DNA of 64,000 nt from the NCBI GenBank assembly GCA_035487295.1, contig DATHMH010000036.1, positions 62,001 to 126,000 on the forward strand. Reading direction: 5' to 3'. Position 1 is the stretch's first letter, and every line of letters begins with the position of its first letter. The notes under the pieces were generated by a model that saw only the letters and a list, made by a program, of their open reading frames with translations, did not search any database and was not told the DNA's origin. Made by a program: the position numbers and the translations under genes. This DNA is from QIAW01 sp035487295. GTDB lineage: Bacteria; Acidobacteriota; Terriglobia; Terriglobales; Acidobacteriaceae. Shown one piece after another: positions 50,954 through 60,976 of this stretch.

Positions 50954-53900
50954 TTACTGATACGACATGTAGTTGATGTTCCACCCGCCGTTGTCCTGAT
51001 TTAGCGTCAACACCTGCTGTCCTGCAGGCAGCGTGATCGTCGCTGTCACTGTGCTCCACGTCTGCCAACCTCCAGTCGCGGGGATGCTGATCGATCCGCT
51101 TAGGTTGGTCCCAGATGAGTTTGAGATGTGGAAAGCGTTGGTGACTGCGGTCGGCGCCGCAACTCGGAAACTCACCGTGTAGGTTCTCGCCGACGCGACA
51201 TTCACCGTATACCGGAACCACTGACCAGCGCTGGTCCAGCCAAGGTTAAAACCGCCTCCGGTGTCTGACGTTGTTTCGAGGTCGACTCCATCGGAGCGAT
51301 ACGTATTGGCGGTGCCGTTGACCGAATTCACGCTGTAAGCGATTCCCTGCCCGCCCACATCATAGTTTTCCGCCTGCACCGCGCCAGGAATCGCCGCCGG
51401 CGTTCCACCGAATGGACCTCCGGGCATTCCAGCGAATGTAATGTAGTTGATATTCCACCCGCCGTTGTCCTGATTTAACGTCAACACCTGCTGTCCAGCA
51501 GGCAGCGTGATTGTCGCTGTCACCGTGCTCCACGTCTGCCAACCTCCAGTCGCGGGGATGCTGATCGATCCGCTTAGGTTGGTCCCAGATGAGTTTGAGA
51601 TGTGGAAAGCGTTGGTGACTGCGGTCGGCGCCGCAACCCGGAAACTCACCGTGTAGGTTGTCGCCGACGCGACATTCACCGTATACCGGAACCACTGACC
51701 AGCGCCGGTCCAGCCAAGGTTAAAACCGCCTCCGGTGTCTGACGTTGTTTCGAGATCGACTCCATCGGAGCGATACGTATTGGCGGTGCCGTTAACCGAA
51801 TTCACGCTATAAGCGATTCCCTGTCCGCCGACATCGTAGTTTTCCGCCTGCACCGTGCCGGGGATCGCCGCCGGCGTACCGCCGTATGGCACTTCCGACA
51901 ACCCCGCAAACGTCATGTAGTTCAGGTTGTAATTCCCGCTGCCGTTGTCGTCTACGAGTGTCAGTATCTGCTGGCCGGCCGCTAAGCTCAGAGTTGCCGT
52001 CACATTCACCCATGTCCCGAAGCCGCCTGTCGACGGTATGTTCACCTCGCCTGTCAGGTTCGTGCCTGCCGAGTTCGCGATGTGCAGCGCCGAGTTGATC
52101 GCCCCGATCGAGGCGACTCGGAACGTGACAGTGTACACGCCCGCGGTCGACACATTCACCGTGTAGTTGAACCACTGGCCGGCATAGTTCCAGCCGAGAT
52201 CATGACCGCCGCCGATATCGGAAGTCACTTCCAAGTCGACGCCGTCGGGCCGATAGCTGTTTGCCGTCCCGTTTACCGTGGCGACGTTGAATGCGACGCC
52301 TTGACCGCCGGTATCGTAATTCTCCGCCTGCACCGTGCCGGGAATCGCGGCGGGTGTGCCGCCGAACGGGGCGGAAGACTGATGGGGCGCGAAAGCAAAG
52401 GTAATCGGAGAACCGCTGTAGGTGGCCGTCTGCGGGCTCGACGTAACCGAGACGCCCGTACCGTAGCCCGGCTGCACAAAGACGACGTTAACCGTGCGCG
52501 AATTCAGCATGCCAGGGAAAGACCCTGTGCGGCTTCCGATAGTGAGGACCCCGGTAGCGTCGTCGTAGCTCATCGGGATCGACGCGGACGTTCCCTGCTC
52601 GTAGTCGTAGTTGTCGCCCTCGTCCTCGTAGAGCGTAAACGATCCGTTCGCGCCCCGGTACACGCGAATTTCCAGAGGATCTGCGCTCTGCGTCGCGTAC
52701 TGGATGTTCGGTCCCATCGGCATGATCGACCCCGCCTTGACGTAGAGTGGCATCTCGGAAAGCGGGGCGCTGGCGACAATCGTTTGACCGCCTCGCAACG
52801 AATCGCCCGTCCAGAAATCGACCCACTCGCCGCCGGGCAAGTAAACCGAACGGCTGGTTGCGCCCTGCTGGGTCACAGGATTGACCAGGATCGCTGGCCC
52901 GAACATGAACTGATCGGCGATGTCATACACGTTTACATCGCTTCGATAATCCATAACCAACGGCCGCATCAGGGTATACCCCTGGTTGGTGGCCATAGCC
53001 GCCATGGAATAGATATAAGGCATCAAGCGGTAGCGCAGTGTGTCGATAAGCAGGAGATTCGCCCGTGTCGACGCGCTCCACTGGCTGCCATAAAGCTCCT
53101 TGTGCCCCTGGCCGTGGATGCGAAAGATGGGGCAAAACGCCCCATATTGGAACCACCGCGTAAACAGCTCATTCTCGCTCGCGCTCGACCAAGCGGTTCC
53201 CTCGTACCCGCCGATGTCGGTGGTCCAGTAGGGGATGCCGGCGACGGAGAAATCGAGGCCGGCGGGGATCTGCCGGGCATAGGTGCTCCAATCGCTGTTG
53301 GTATCGCCAGACCAGCTTGCCGCGGCATTGCGTTGCTGTCCCGGGTAGGACGACCGCGACAAAATGAAGACGCGCTTGGCGCTGGTATCCGCACGTTGGC
53401 CGTTGTAGATACCCGTCGTATGCATCAACGGGTAGGCGTTATAGAAGAGGCTGCCCGGCCCAAGCCCGGTTTGCACGTTGTGCCGGTCGAAGCAGCATTC
53501 GGGAAATCCCGTGTCCCATTCATCCGAGTCGAGCCACCAGGCATCCCACCCATAATTATTGAAGAGATCGTTCTGGATTTGCTGCCAGTAGAGGTTGCGC
53601 CCGGTGGCGGAGTAGGCATCGTAATAATGTCCCTGACTCGTGTAGAGAGAGTTATTGTTGACGAGCTGCGTATAGTTGGAAGAGCCGGCTTGGAAGTAGC
53701 CCCATACCGAGATCATGCCGTGAATGTTCTGGCTGTGGAGCGTGCTGAGCATTTGGGCCGGATTGGGATAACGTGTCGGGTCCATAACGTGCGATCCCCA
53801 CGGCGCCGGATCCCAGTAGTGCCAATCCTGTACGATGACGTCGAGCGGAATCTTGTCTGCGCGATAGGTATTGACAACACTCGTCAACTCTGACTGGCTG

Positions 53901-54799
53901 GCGTATCTGTTGTACGATTGAAATAGGCCGTAGGCCCACTTGGGAAACAGCGGCGCCCTGCCCGTCAGCGTGCGGTACGAGGCGATAGTCTCGTCGAAAC
54001 TCGGCCCGTAGATGAAATAGTAGTCGATCATGTTGCCGGCTTCGATTTGAAATCGGAACTCCGAAGCCGGAGTGTCACTTCCGTTTCCTCCGAAAAACGA
54101 CGACTTGGCGTAGGTGTCCCACAGCAGGCCGTAACCCCGCGTCGAGAGCAGCATCGGCAGCCCGATCTCAGCCCCGGTTCCCCCGATATTCCGCTGGTCC
54201 AGCGTTTCGTTCTGTCCCTTGCGGTTAACAGTTCCATCCTGAAAGTTGCCGAGGCCATAAAGGGCTTCGGTAGAGGGAGAATCGAATACCGTTTGCAGGG
54301 TGTAAGTCGAAAGTCCAAACACAGTCGCCGGCGTCATCGACCGATTGCTATTCGGATTTTCCGCCAAAAGAGTATTGCCTTGCAGATCCTGAAAGGTGAT
54401 TGCCGACGTGCTCTTGTTGACGATCACGTTGAGCGAGCTCGTTGTGAGCGTGACCGCGCTGCTGGAGTTGGCCACTGTGAAGCTCGTCTGGGCCGGCCAG
54501 CTCCCGTTCACAATGAGCGAACTCTTGGCCGGGAGCGGAGAGAGAACGCTGTAGCGCACCCGGACGATGCCGTTATTGACGTCGAGCCGCAACACACCGG
54601 TCTGGAGCGTGAACGTCACACCGTTCTGATTCTGCTGGAATGAAACTACCGGCGACGCGGCTTGCGCTGTCTTGCAGGCAAATGTCGAGATTATGAGCAC
54701 AACGATCAAACGGAGCGCCGTGCGAATCGCGCCCTTTTGTCGTCTAGCCATGCAACATATAAAGGACAGCACGCATAGGGAAATATATTTGGAACGCAT
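50954..54799 (-). CDS. GH31 alpha-glucosidase/xylosidase with three CBM6-like modules
   Basis: 1281 aa from the ATG at 54799 (GAAAGGAGATCAC upstream). It has a signal or anchor segment (TALRLIVVLIISTFACKTAQ) and an N-terminal galactose-mutarotase-like sandwich. The GH31 barrel follows, with WWLDSDEWDTGFPECC (nucleophile Asp at about 422) and SWSGDTNSDWSTYARQIPAG (acid/base Asp at about 498). The GH31 C-terminal sandwich follows to about 830. Three CBM6-like modules come next (each FGGTPAAIPGTVQAENYD, then GGGFNLGWTGAGQWFRYTVN). The last two are nearly identical at DNA level with a 474-bp period. The protein is secreted and should act on alpha-linked glucose or xylose in plant or fungal polymers. 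Substrate specificity is not readable. Confidence 0.92.
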   Translation of the reverse strand: MRSKYISLCVLSFICCMARRQKGAIRTALRLIVVLIISTFACKTAQAASPVVSFQQNQNGVTFTLQTGVLRLDVNNGIVRVRYSVLSPLPAKSSLIVNGSWPAQTSFTVANSSSAVTLTTSSLNVIVNKSTSAITFQDLQGNTLLAENPNSNRSMTPATVFGLSTYTLQTVFDSPSTEALYGLGNFQDGTVNRKGQNETLDQRNIGGTGAEIGLPMLLSTRGYGLLWDTYAKSSFFGGNGSDTPASEFRFQIEAGNMIDYYFIYGPSFDETIASYRTLTGRAPLFPKWAYGLFQSYNRYASQSELTSVVNTYRADKIPLDVIVQDWHYWDPAPWGSHVMDPTRYPNPAQMLSTLHSQNIHGMISVWGYFQAGSSNYTQLVNNNSLYTSQGHYYDAYSATGRNLYWQQIQNDLFNNYGWDAWWLDSDEWDTGFPECCFDRHNVQTGLGPGSLFYNAYPLMHTTGIYNGQRADTSAKRVFILSRSSYPGQQRNAAASWSGDTNSDWSTYARQIPAGLDFSVAGIPYWTTDIGGYEGTAWSSASENELFTRWFQYGAFCPIFRIHGQGHKELYGSQWSASTRANLLLIDTLRYRLMPYIYSMAAMATNQGYTLMRPLVMDYRSDVNVYDIADQFMFGPAILVNPVTQQGATSRSVYLPGGEWVDFWTGDSLRGGQTIVASAPLSEMPLYVKAGSIMPMGPNIQYATQSADPLEIRVYRGANGSFTLYEDEGDNYDYEQGTSASIPMSYDDATGVLTIGSRTGSFPGMLNSRTVNVVFVQPGYGTGVSVTSSPQTATYSGSPITFAFAPHQSSAPFGGTPAAIPGTVQAENYDTGGQGVAFNVATVNGTANSYRPDGVDLEVTSDIGGGHDLGWNYAGQWFNYTVNVSTAGVYTVTFRVASIGAINSALHIANSAGTNLTGEVNIPSTGGFGTWVNVTATLSLAAGQQILTLVDDNGSGNYNLNYMTFAGLSEVPYGGTPAAIPGTVQAENYDVGGQGIAYSVNSVNGTANTYRSDGVDLETTSDTGGGFNLGWTGAGQWFRYTVNVASATTYTVSFRVAAPTAVTNAFHISNSSGTNLSGSISIPATGGWQTWSTVTATITLPAGQQVLTLNQDNGGWNINYITFAGMPGGPFGGTPAAIPGAVQAENYDVGGQGIAYSVNSVNGTANTYRSDGVDLETTSDTGGGFNLGWTSAGQWFRYTVNVASARTYTVSFRVAAPTAVTNAFHISNSSGTNLSGSISIPATGGWQTWSTVTATITLPAGQQVLTLNQDNGGWNINYMSYQ
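50960..51884. repeat. 474-bp in-frame tandem duplication of a CBM6-like module
   Basis: The module coding sequence at about 50960-51410 is repeated at about 51434-51884 with only scattered changes (for example GATGTTCC/GATATTCC). The period is 474 bp, or 158 codons, so the reading frame is kept. A third, older copy lies upstream in the same gene. Confidence 0.9.
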
Positions 54800-55262
54800 G
54801 TGATCTCCTTTCGTTCCTCTACGCCCCCTCAGGCCGTTTCTGTTGAGGGCGGAGACAAGCAATCTTGTTAAGAACACGCTTGACGTTGATCTAGCCGGAA
54901 TCATTGGCAGGCCCCGATTGGAGACTACTGCCGCTGTAGCTTACGTTCGGCGCCCACGCCGTTCTGCACGTCGGTCCACTTGGATACAAATCTTTTGATG
55001 AAATGGTTACAAAAAACCGATAGATCACGAAGATCTCATTCCCGTATCGGGCCATCGTGTGTTTCAACCAACAGAAGATGCGTTCATCATAAGTGTCCTA
55101 GAGCGAGCGTTTCGCCTCAGGGTCATGGAGGCCGTCGGTTCGGTCCCGGACCAAGTCGACTATTCTACCCTGAATTTGAGGTTGCTGGGCGGTCGCGCCA
55201 TGATTAAGCAACCCGGATGACTTTCTTGACCATAGGCCACGGATATACTTCTCGTTCTCGCC
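54800..55262. other. gap with no recognised gene
   Basis: 463 bp between the GH31 gene and the HTTM gene. I see no start with a ribosome-binding site and no clear hairpin. The promoter of the GH31 gene should lie here, but no clear elements were found. Confidence 0.45.
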
Positions 55263-56663
55263 TCAAGGTGAAAAGGATTTCTTGTCATAAGGATCGATGG
55301 AAAGTACAAATTGTTCGATCCGAGGGCGGCCGGTTTGGATCTTGTACAATCTTACGGCCGCATGGATGTAGTCTTCCAGGTAGTAGTCTGTGCCGACATA
55401 GCTCGCGCCGGGGCGCTGCGCCTGAATCGCTTTTCGCAGGATCGCCTGCTCGTAAAGCCTCGTCCGCCATGTATATGGGAAATAGCTGAATGGAAGATCT
55501 GTGACCTCGTCGTAGTGCACATCTCCGGTGCTGGGATCATGGACCATGATCGCGATTCTGAAACGTTCTTTCGACTGGCTGCCTCCATCGGCAAACATGA
55601 TCCAATGTAGTTGCGTCGCCAGCTTGACATTCCAATAGGGCGGATCGTCACTGTAGTACGACATCACGGCCGGCTCGATCAGCAGCAAACCTACGACGGC
55701 AATCGCGAGGATCTTTTGGACGAGAACAGGCTGTCCGGCAAGGACCAACCGTCTTGAACGGCGCTGCTCTTTTCGTGTCGCTTTGGACGGCACAGCCTCG
55801 GCGGACTTTGGATAGATGATCAGTAGCAAACAAGCAATGCCAACCAATGGGAAGATGGCTACCTTCATCACCAGTTCATAGCCGATGTGCATCGTACCCA
55901 GAATCAGCACCGTCCAATTCCGGTACCGCGTGCTGAAGAAACCGAAAGGCACAATCAGCCGCTGAAACAGGGTCGCGTAGCAGAGGATCAGGGAAACAAG
56001 ATACGGCATATGAATGCCCCGCAAATATGAGTGCATGGCGGGATCATAGAAGAGGTTCTGCAGGGCGACGCCCGACGTCCATGCCGTCCATCCGTAAACC
56101 AATTTATTTACGCCTGCATAGAAGTAGACAGTGAATTGCAAAATCACCATCAGCCAGGCATATTCACTGTGGATTATGCGGTCTTCTCTCCAGCCCTCCC
56201 GGCTCAAATACGGCTGTGATTCTTCCCACTTTCCGCGGGGCGTCACCAGGGCGGAAACCGCATAGAGTATGAAACACCACGAAAGCCAGAAATCAGCCGT
56301 CGTCATTACAATGCTGGCGCGCGCCGTCAATCCGATCATCGAGATCCACACCCACACGCCAACGCCCGCTTGCAGCCAGCGGAATCTTCCCCATACATAA
56401 CAGCCCACGATGAGCGGAGCAAAAATGCAGTAGATCCAAATCGCGACCGGGCTGCTGAGAAATGCGAGCAAGTGAATTAGGATGCTGTTTGCCAGCTCGT
56501 TACCGCAAATCCTTTCGTTATAGAGCCCGGGAATCAATTCCCGTAGGCCGCCTTGGAGCGCAAGATTGATTCGCAAGAAATCCCAACATAGCCACAAGTA
56601 AGCCGCACCGAGACCGGCTTTGGTCAAAATAAACACGCGATACGATGTCGAATATCTCTTCAT
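55263..56663 (-). CDS. HTTM-domain membrane protein (VKGC-like fold)
   Basis: 466 aa from the ATG at 56663. It has about 8-10 hydrophobic segments. YFYAGVNKLVYGWTAWTSGV, then ALQNLFYDPAMHSYLRGIHM, is the typical central stretch of HTTM proteins, which share a fold with vitamin-K-dependent gamma-glutamyl carboxylase. QRLIVPFGFFSTRYRNWTVL, then ILGTMHIGYEL, follows, with conserved His and Glu residues. The C-terminal 110 residues are a soluble domain. The role of such proteins in bacteria is unknown. The gene ends 147 bp before the end of the CzcA-like gene on the same strand, so it is probably not part of that operon. Confidence 0.82.
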   Translation of the reverse strand: MKRYSTSYRVFILTKAGLGAAYLWLCWDFLRINLALQGGLRELIPGLYNERICGNELANSILIHLLAFLSSPVAIWIYCIFAPLIVGCYVWGRFRWLQAGVGVWVWISMIGLTARASIVMTTADFWLSWCFILYAVSALVTPRGKWEESQPYLSREGWREDRIIHSEYAWLMVILQFTVYFYAGVNKLVYGWTAWTSGVALQNLFYDPAMHSYLRGIHMPYLVSLILCYATLFQRLIVPFGFFSTRYRNWTVLILGTMHIGYELVMKVAIFPLVGIACLLLIIYPKSAEAVPSKATRKEQRRSRRLVLAGQPVLVQKILAIAVVGLLLIEPAVMSYYSDDPPYWNVKLATQLHWIMFADGGSQSKERFRIAIMVHDPSTGDVHYDEVTDLPFSYFPYTWRTRLYEQAILRKAIQAQRPGASYVGTDYYLEDYIHAAVRLYKIQTGRPRIEQFVLSIDPYDKKSFSP

Positions 56664-56809
56664 GATGCGTTTGCAACTGCTGTCTCGTTCCAATTCAGGT
56701 CTTGATGTAGCGGGCCTCCCTGAAACGAATCGACCATCGATGCAGGAAAGTCGCCAGATTTCAATACCTGCTCGCCCAGTTTTTAACTCGCGAGAGACTC
56801 TCCACGTGG

Positions 56810-59800
56810 TTATCCGAGACTTCGGGGCTTGAATCTGCCGTATCGCAGGGTCAGCGTCGGCAAGACCAATAAATTGAGGATGGTTGAAGTTGCCAGTCCT
56901 CCAAGAATTACAACCGCCATTGGACCTTCGATCTCACGGCCTGGATCACCGCTTCCAAGGGCCAGGGGAAGAAGCCCCAGACCGGTGACGAGGGCTGTCA
57001 TCAAAATGGGTGCGAGGCGTTCGGAGGCGCCGCGAAGCGCAGTCTCTAATCCCCAGCTCATGCCTTCCACTTCGACCAGGTGTTCATAGTGGGAAATCAG
57101 CATGATGGAGTTGCGCAGCGTGATGCCAAACAGAGTGACAAAGCCGACGAGCGATCCTAGTGAAAGATTGCCTCCCGTAATCCATGCAGCCAGCACTCCT
57201 CCCACCAAAGCAAACGGCAGATTCAGAACAACCAGCACCAAATTGCGGCTGTTGCCCATCACGACTGAGAGAAGCAGAATGATTCCCAATGCCGCCAACA
57301 ATGAGTCAAACAGAAGATCACGGCGGGATTGTGCTTGCGCCTCGGCCGTACCGGAAAACTCCACATAGATGTTGGCAGGAAGCGACAACTGGGAGACACG
57401 TTTACGAGCTTCATCAACAAACGACTCCACTGTCCGGCCCTGCACGTTACAGGTAATGGTCTGCACGCGGCGAGCGCCCTGATGCAGGATGACGTAGCGC
57501 GCCGATGACTGGTAAATATCGGCGAGCTGGCTCAGGCTAACGTAGTTCCCATCAGGACTTCGCAATGGCAGCGCGCCTATTTCGGCCACTCCAGGGCGAT
57601 TGCCCGGAGCAAGTAACACAGAAACGTCGAAAACGCGGTTCCCGTCGTAAATCTGTCCGACGATGTCTCCTCCGTAGGCTGTCCGTATGACATCAAGGAC
57701 TGTTACCGGATCAAAACCCCAGCGGACAAGGTCGCTTTTGCGTAATCGCACTACGATCTGCGGCATACCGGCCGGGGATTGCAGTTGAACTTGCGCTGCC
57801 CCACCGATACCCCCCAGCACGTGGGCAATCTCCGTGGCCTCTTGATCCAGTTGATTGAGATCATTGCCAACAACATTAATTGCAACCGGGGTTCTGTACC
57901 CGGATAATGTCTCATTAATCCGTTCGGTTAGAAAGCTGTTGACGGTCAAAATTGGACCGGGAAACTGTGCGATGACCTGCTGTATACCCGCCTGCGCCTG
58001 CTCCACTTGCTTGCCATTGGGCGCCTTCAGGTTAATATCGATCTCGCTTTCGTGCGTCCCTATGGGATCGGTCCCCAGTTCCGCTCTTCCTGCCCGTTGA
58101 GCGATTGATTGCAATGAGGGAATCTTCAGCAAGGATTGCGTAATGCGATTTCCCAGCCGCACGGACTCCTGAAGAGAGGTCCCAGGAAGCGCGGTCATGT
58201 GCAGGGTTAGGTTTCCCTCGCGCAGGTCAGGCAGGAATGACTGACGCAGCAAAAACAGGGTTGCGGTCCCAAGCACAAGCAGGAGCGCCACAGATGTCAT
58301 CAGAAGCCGGGGCGCTTTCTCAATACGAAGCAGGAGTTCGTGATACCTCGTTTTCAACCAGTGAACTGGAGGTGGTTCTTGTTGCGGCAAGCCACCTTTG
58401 CTCAACAGAAGCATGCAAAGCGCCGGGGTAACGGTCAGCGCAATGACGAGCGAGGCCAGAATTGCCCAGATATAAGTAATACCCAGAGGCCCAAAGATCC
58501 TTCCCGCCAACCCGGACATGCTCAGGACCGGGAAGAACACCAGGACGATCGCGAAAGTCGCATAAACCACGGCGCTGCGTACTTCGATAGAAGCATCAAG
58601 CACAACCTGAGACGCCGGTTTTGGGTTGGGGGACAGGCGATTTTCCCGCAGCCGGCGGTAGATGTTTTCTACATCGATCACGGCATCGTCTACAACCTCG
58701 CCGATTGCGATCAACAGTCCTCCAATTGTCATCGTGTTCATGGTCAGGCCCATCTTCTGAATCGCAACGACGGCAACCAGCAACGAAAGCGGAATGGCAA
58801 CACAGGAAATTGCGGCGGAACGAAGGTTCCAAAGAAACAGGAATAAAACTACGACTACCAGCGCCGCCCCGATCAGCAAAGAGTCCCGCACGTTATGCAA
58901 CGCGATATCAATGAAGTCGGCGGCGCGAAGCACTTCTGGATGGAGCGAAATTCCCTGCTCTGCCATACCAGAACGCAGATCTGCAATGGCCCGGTCTATG
59001 CCTCGGGTCACTTCGAGTGTATTCGATCCGTAGGTAGCATCGACGATCATAAGCACCGCCGGTTTTCCTCTGACCGTACCGGCGCCGATGGAAGGCGCTG
59101 GGGCATCGATCACGCGAGCGACATCTCCCAACGTCACATTCGCCCCATTGTGATGGAGCACGACCGTACTGGCCAATTCCGCGGGGGTGAGTGACTGGGC
59201 TTCCGTTTGCAAGACAATCCGCTGGTTGGGCGTTTCTACAAAACCAGCTCCCCGGACGCCGGTAGCCTGTCGCGCGGCTGCGATGACGTCCTCCACACTG
59301 ACCCCATATTGAATAAGCTTCTGCGGCTCGAATTGAACCTGTAACTGCCGGACCTCGCCGCCAACGACTTCGACTCCGGCTACGCCGCTCACCGCAAGCA
59401 GTCGTGGCTTGACGGTCCAGTCTGCAATGGTCCGCAGGGTCATCAGCGATTGTTTGTCTGACGTCAGACCGATTTCCATGACCCATGATGTAGACGATGT
59501 AAACGGGGTCATCAATGGAGCCGGCACTCCTGTCGGGAGCTCGCTGGCAACGGTTGACAGGCGCTCTGCTACGGCCTGACGATCGCGATAAATCTCGGTT
59601 TCCGGACGGAAGATAACCGTAATGACGGACAAGCCCTGGATGGACCTTGAGCGCAGGGACTCGACACCGGGAACACCGTTGATGGCATTCTCAATGGGCT
59701 GAGTCACCAGAACTTCAACTTGCTCTGGAGAAAGACCTGGAGCCTCGGTTTGAATGGAAACCTCGGGAGGCGCAAACTCGGGAAAAACATCATAGGGCAC

Positions 59801-59899
59801 GCGAGAAAGTGAGAAAACGCCGTAGACCAGGAGCGCGCATGTCAGCGCGATGGCAACGCCGCGAAAGCGGATTGAAAAACCGACGATGGCATTCAGCAT
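56810..59899 (-). CDS. CzcA/CusA-like RND permease
   Basis: 1029 aa. The N-terminus LNAIVGFSIRFRGVAIALTC, then VPYDVFPEFAPPEVSIQTEA, is the CzcA/CusA-type start. TM4 reads GGLLIAIGEVVDDAVIDVEN, with the Asp-Asp pair and the ExVDD form typical of metal-type or related RND pumps. VAIQKMGLTMNTMTIGGLL precedes it. The usual porter and docking loops are intact and the last helices carry LFGITLRNSIMLISHYEHLV. It follows the adaptor gene after 15 bp. Metal export is the family norm, but no Met-pair typical of Cu/Ag pumps was checked, so the substrate is open. Confidence 0.9.
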   Translation of the reverse strand: MLNAIVGFSIRFRGVAIALTCALLVYGVFSLSRVPYDVFPEFAPPEVSIQTEAPGLSPEQVEVLVTQPIENAINGVPGVESLRSRSIQGLSVITVIFRPETEIYRDRQAVAERLSTVASELPTGVPAPLMTPFTSSTSWVMEIGLTSDKQSLMTLRTIADWTVKPRLLAVSGVAGVEVVGGEVRQLQVQFEPQKLIQYGVSVEDVIAAARQATGVRGAGFVETPNQRIVLQTEAQSLTPAELASTVVLHHNGANVTLGDVARVIDAPAPSIGAGTVRGKPAVLMIVDATYGSNTLEVTRGIDRAIADLRSGMAEQGISLHPEVLRAADFIDIALHNVRDSLLIGAALVVVVLFLFLWNLRSAAISCVAIPLSLLVAVVAIQKMGLTMNTMTIGGLLIAIGEVVDDAVIDVENIYRRLRENRLSPNPKPASQVVLDASIEVRSAVVYATFAIVLVFFPVLSMSGLAGRIFGPLGITYIWAILASLVIALTVTPALCMLLLSKGGLPQQEPPPVHWLKTRYHELLLRIEKAPRLLMTSVALLLVLGTATLFLLRQSFLPDLREGNLTLHMTALPGTSLQESVRLGNRITQSLLKIPSLQSIAQRAGRAELGTDPIGTHESEIDINLKAPNGKQVEQAQAGIQQVIAQFPGPILTVNSFLTERINETLSGYRTPVAINVVGNDLNQLDQEATEIAHVLGGIGGAAQVQLQSPAGMPQIVVRLRKSDLVRWGFDPVTVLDVIRTAYGGDIVGQIYDGNRVFDVSVLLAPGNRPGVAEIGALPLRSPDGNYVSLSQLADIYQSSARYVILHQGARRVQTITCNVQGRTVESFVDEARKRVSQLSLPANIYVEFSGTAEAQAQSRRDLLFDSLLAALGIILLLSVVMGNSRNLVLVVLNLPFALVGGVLAAWITGGNLSLGSLVGFVTLFGITLRNSIMLISHYEHLVEVEGMSWGLETALRGASERLAPILMTALVTGLGLLPLALGSGDPGREIEGPMAVVILGGLATSTILNLLVLPTLTLRYGRFKPRSLG

Positions 59900-59914
59900 T
59901 CGTTGTTCCCGGCT

Positions 59915-60976
59915 CTAATCCTGATCTGACGCATTTCCGGCCTGGCCACGCGCGAGTGCCTCTGCCGAAAGCAGGGCTTGGGCCCCGCGTGTAACAACTT
60001 TGTCTCCTGCCGACAATCCTTGCGCAACAAAAAACCCCTGGTCGATGGGAATGTCAGTTGCCACTGCACGGCGGACAAAACGATTTGGCGCCATTTGCTG
60101 ATAGACCCATGTCCTTCCTTCGGACCAAAGAACGGCTGAGAGCGGCACGATTACGCCGCGTGTCAGATTGCCGACGGGTAAGTGAGCGACCAGGCTAATA
60201 CCGGGAGCAAAGCCGGGCTGCGCTGGCGTCCGGTAAAGGAAACTTTTCCCCTGAATTCGCGGATCAACCCTTGGAAAGACTGAGATCAAACTTGCTCTCG
60301 CGTCTGCTTTTCCGGCAAGCTCGAGCGAAATGTTCTTTGGCGCTTCAAAGTCAGCGTTGGAGGGGAGCGTGATTTGTACCAACATGTCACGCTGGTCGAG
60401 AATCCGCTGAAACTCGGGCGAGCCTTCGATTGCCCATTTCGCCGCAACACTGCCCCAATCCTGCATCGCAACAGCTTCCTGCAGACTCACCTGCTGTTCC
60501 GCCGCGCGTGCATCGGCTTCATTGGTTTCGAGCATTCCCTCCGCCGATTGCAGTGATTTTTCTGAAATGTTCTGGTTTTGTTCAAACAAGGTTTTCAGGC
60601 GTGTGTACTCCCTGCGGGCAACGTCTGCCTGGGAGCGCGATTTCTCGAGTTGGGCACGCGCCGCAACATAGTTAGCGCGAAAAGCTGCGAGGTCCTGGAT
60701 GGAAAGGACAAGGGCTGGAGACGTAAACTGCGCGCGCCCGGTAGTGAATGAAAGAGTTGTAATTTCAAGCCCCAAATGGTCTTGTGATGCCACATCGAGA
60801 GTGAGAACCGGATCTCCGTTCTCTACTAAAACCTGCGCCGGTTCCTTGTTAACCTCAGACTGCTGCTGGGCTTCGTCTTTGCGATTCTTGCACGCTTCAA
60901 GGAGCACCAGCATCGTCAATACAATGACAAAAACGGCAACGGGTCCAACGGTTACGAGCCTGTTACGCAGCTTCAT
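59915..60976 (-). CDS. RND periplasmic adaptor (CzcB-like)
   Basis: 353 aa. A signal segment (VTVGPVAVFVIVLTMLVLLE, then ACKNRKDEAQ with a possible lipobox Cys) starts it. It continues with VENGDPVLTLDVASQDHLGL, a helical hairpin (NYVAARAQLEKSRSQADVAR), and ITLPSNADFEAPKNISLELA, and ends with a membrane-proximal domain that closes LSAGDKVVTRGAQALLSAEA. The start overlaps the channel gene by four bases (ATGA at 60973-60976), and the permease gene begins 15 bp after its stop. It is the middle gene of the tripartite operon. Confidence 0.88.
   Translation of the reverse strand: MKLRNRLVTVGPVAVFVIVLTMLVLLEACKNRKDEAQQQSEVNKEPAQVLVENGDPVLTLDVASQDHLGLEITTLSFTTGRAQFTSPALVLSIQDLAAFRANYVAARAQLEKSRSQADVARREYTRLKTLFEQNQNISEKSLQSAEGMLETNEADARAAEQQVSLQEAVAMQDWGSVAAKWAIEGSPEFQRILDQRDMLVQITLPSNADFEAPKNISLELAGKADARASLISVFPRVDPRIQGKSFLYRTPAQPGFAPGISLVAHLPVGNLTRGVIVPLSAVLWSEGRTWVYQQMAPNRFVRRAVATDIPIDQGFFVAQGLSAGDKVVTRGAQALLSAEALARGQAGNASDQD

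Noticed and set aside
52082..53893. A 603-aa plus-strand frame opposite the GH31 gene
   Set aside because: It is an Arg/Val-rich antisense frame of a high-GC gene with clear GH31 motifs on the minus strand.
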